Shown in pieces: positions 63,998-64,000 of a stretch of DNA of 64,000 nt. The DNA comes from Micromonospora ureilytica (GTDB lineage: Bacteria > Actinomycetota > Actinomycetes > Mycobacteriales > Micromonosporaceae), in assembly GCF_015751765.1 (NCBI RefSeq), contig NZ_JADOTX010000001.1, positions 5,766,001 to 5,830,000 on the forward strand. Direction: 5' to 3'. Numbering within the stretch: position 1 is the stretch's first letter; each line of letters begins with the position of its first letter. The notes under the pieces are model-generated. The model ran no database searches, had not been told where the DNA came from, and was given only the letters and a program-made list of their open reading frames with translations. A program made the translations under genes and the position numbers.

Positions 63998-64000
63998 GCC

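Overview
The window is actinobacterial chromosome with very high GC and GTG as a common start codon. Gene content and style suggest Micromonosporaceae (Micromonospora or a close relative): an ECF/SigE-family sigma factor, a Wbl protein, DUF397, ArsA-type ATPases, TANNNT -10 boxes and many GC-rich intergenic hairpins. Most of it is ordinary chromosomal backbone. I see no prophage, insertion sequence, CRISPR array or large biosynthetic gene cluster.

Layout. 1-1753: end of a MacB-like ABC exporter. 1864-5556: purine nucleoside phosphorylase, tRNA-Ser(CGA), a divergent SDR/TetR pair with visible operators, and a secreted DUF3494 ice-binding-like protein. 5638-14954: an accessory, secretion-rich block with a GntR-TetR fusion regulator, a carboxylesterase, a NarL-type two-component system, a DD-peptidase-like serine hydrolase, a tripeptidyl-aminopeptidase-like hydrolase, unknown proteins and an orphan DUF397 protein. 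15018-20585: tRNA-Ser(GGA), SRP RNA (ffs), dnaX with a long repetitive linker, a DUF998 membrane protein, ybaB and recR. 20899-26922: a complete Dpp/Opp peptide importer. 26948-35344: a secreted HNH nuclease with a coupled small protein, an EmrB-type exporter, leuA behind a leucine leader peptide, an MFS/ArsR pair, a nitroreductase and a lipoprotein. 35606-37938: lysC-asd. 38088-50820: a GAF-GGDEF diguanylate cyclase, calcineurin-like phosphoesterases, 5'-nucleotidase, an MFS exporter, a methyltransferase, a sigma/anti-sigma-like pair, tRNA-Pro(CGG) and a GatB/YqeY protein. 50936-63997: ponA2-like PBP, wblA (whiB4-like), two ArsA-like ATPases, DUF4177, RidA, an MBL hydrolase, a giant class III cyclase-AAA-TPR protein and a small membrane protein.

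By memory of the Mycobacterium tuberculosis map (not searched), the order dnaX-ybaB-recR-leuA-ask-asd ... Rv3683-ponA2-whiB4-Rv3680-Rv3679-Rv3678A-RidA-MBL is conserved here, with lineage-specific insertions between the blocks. The mycobacterial block continues into crp; here a cyclase-domain protein overlaps the MBL gene instead.

Most interesting signals: (1) a 14-codon leader peptide with four consecutive Leu codons, an apparently leaderless start and a strong hairpin upstream of leuA; (2) a dispersed family of about 71-bp imperfect palindromes (three copies), one of which supplies the end of a reading frame; (3) a 46-bp direct repeat inside the peptide-importer operon, with a relative upstream of ridA; (4) an in-frame minisatellite of about sixteen 18-bp units in dnaX; (5) an ArsA-like pair in which only one partner keeps the signature lysine, both apparently starting from leaderless promoters.
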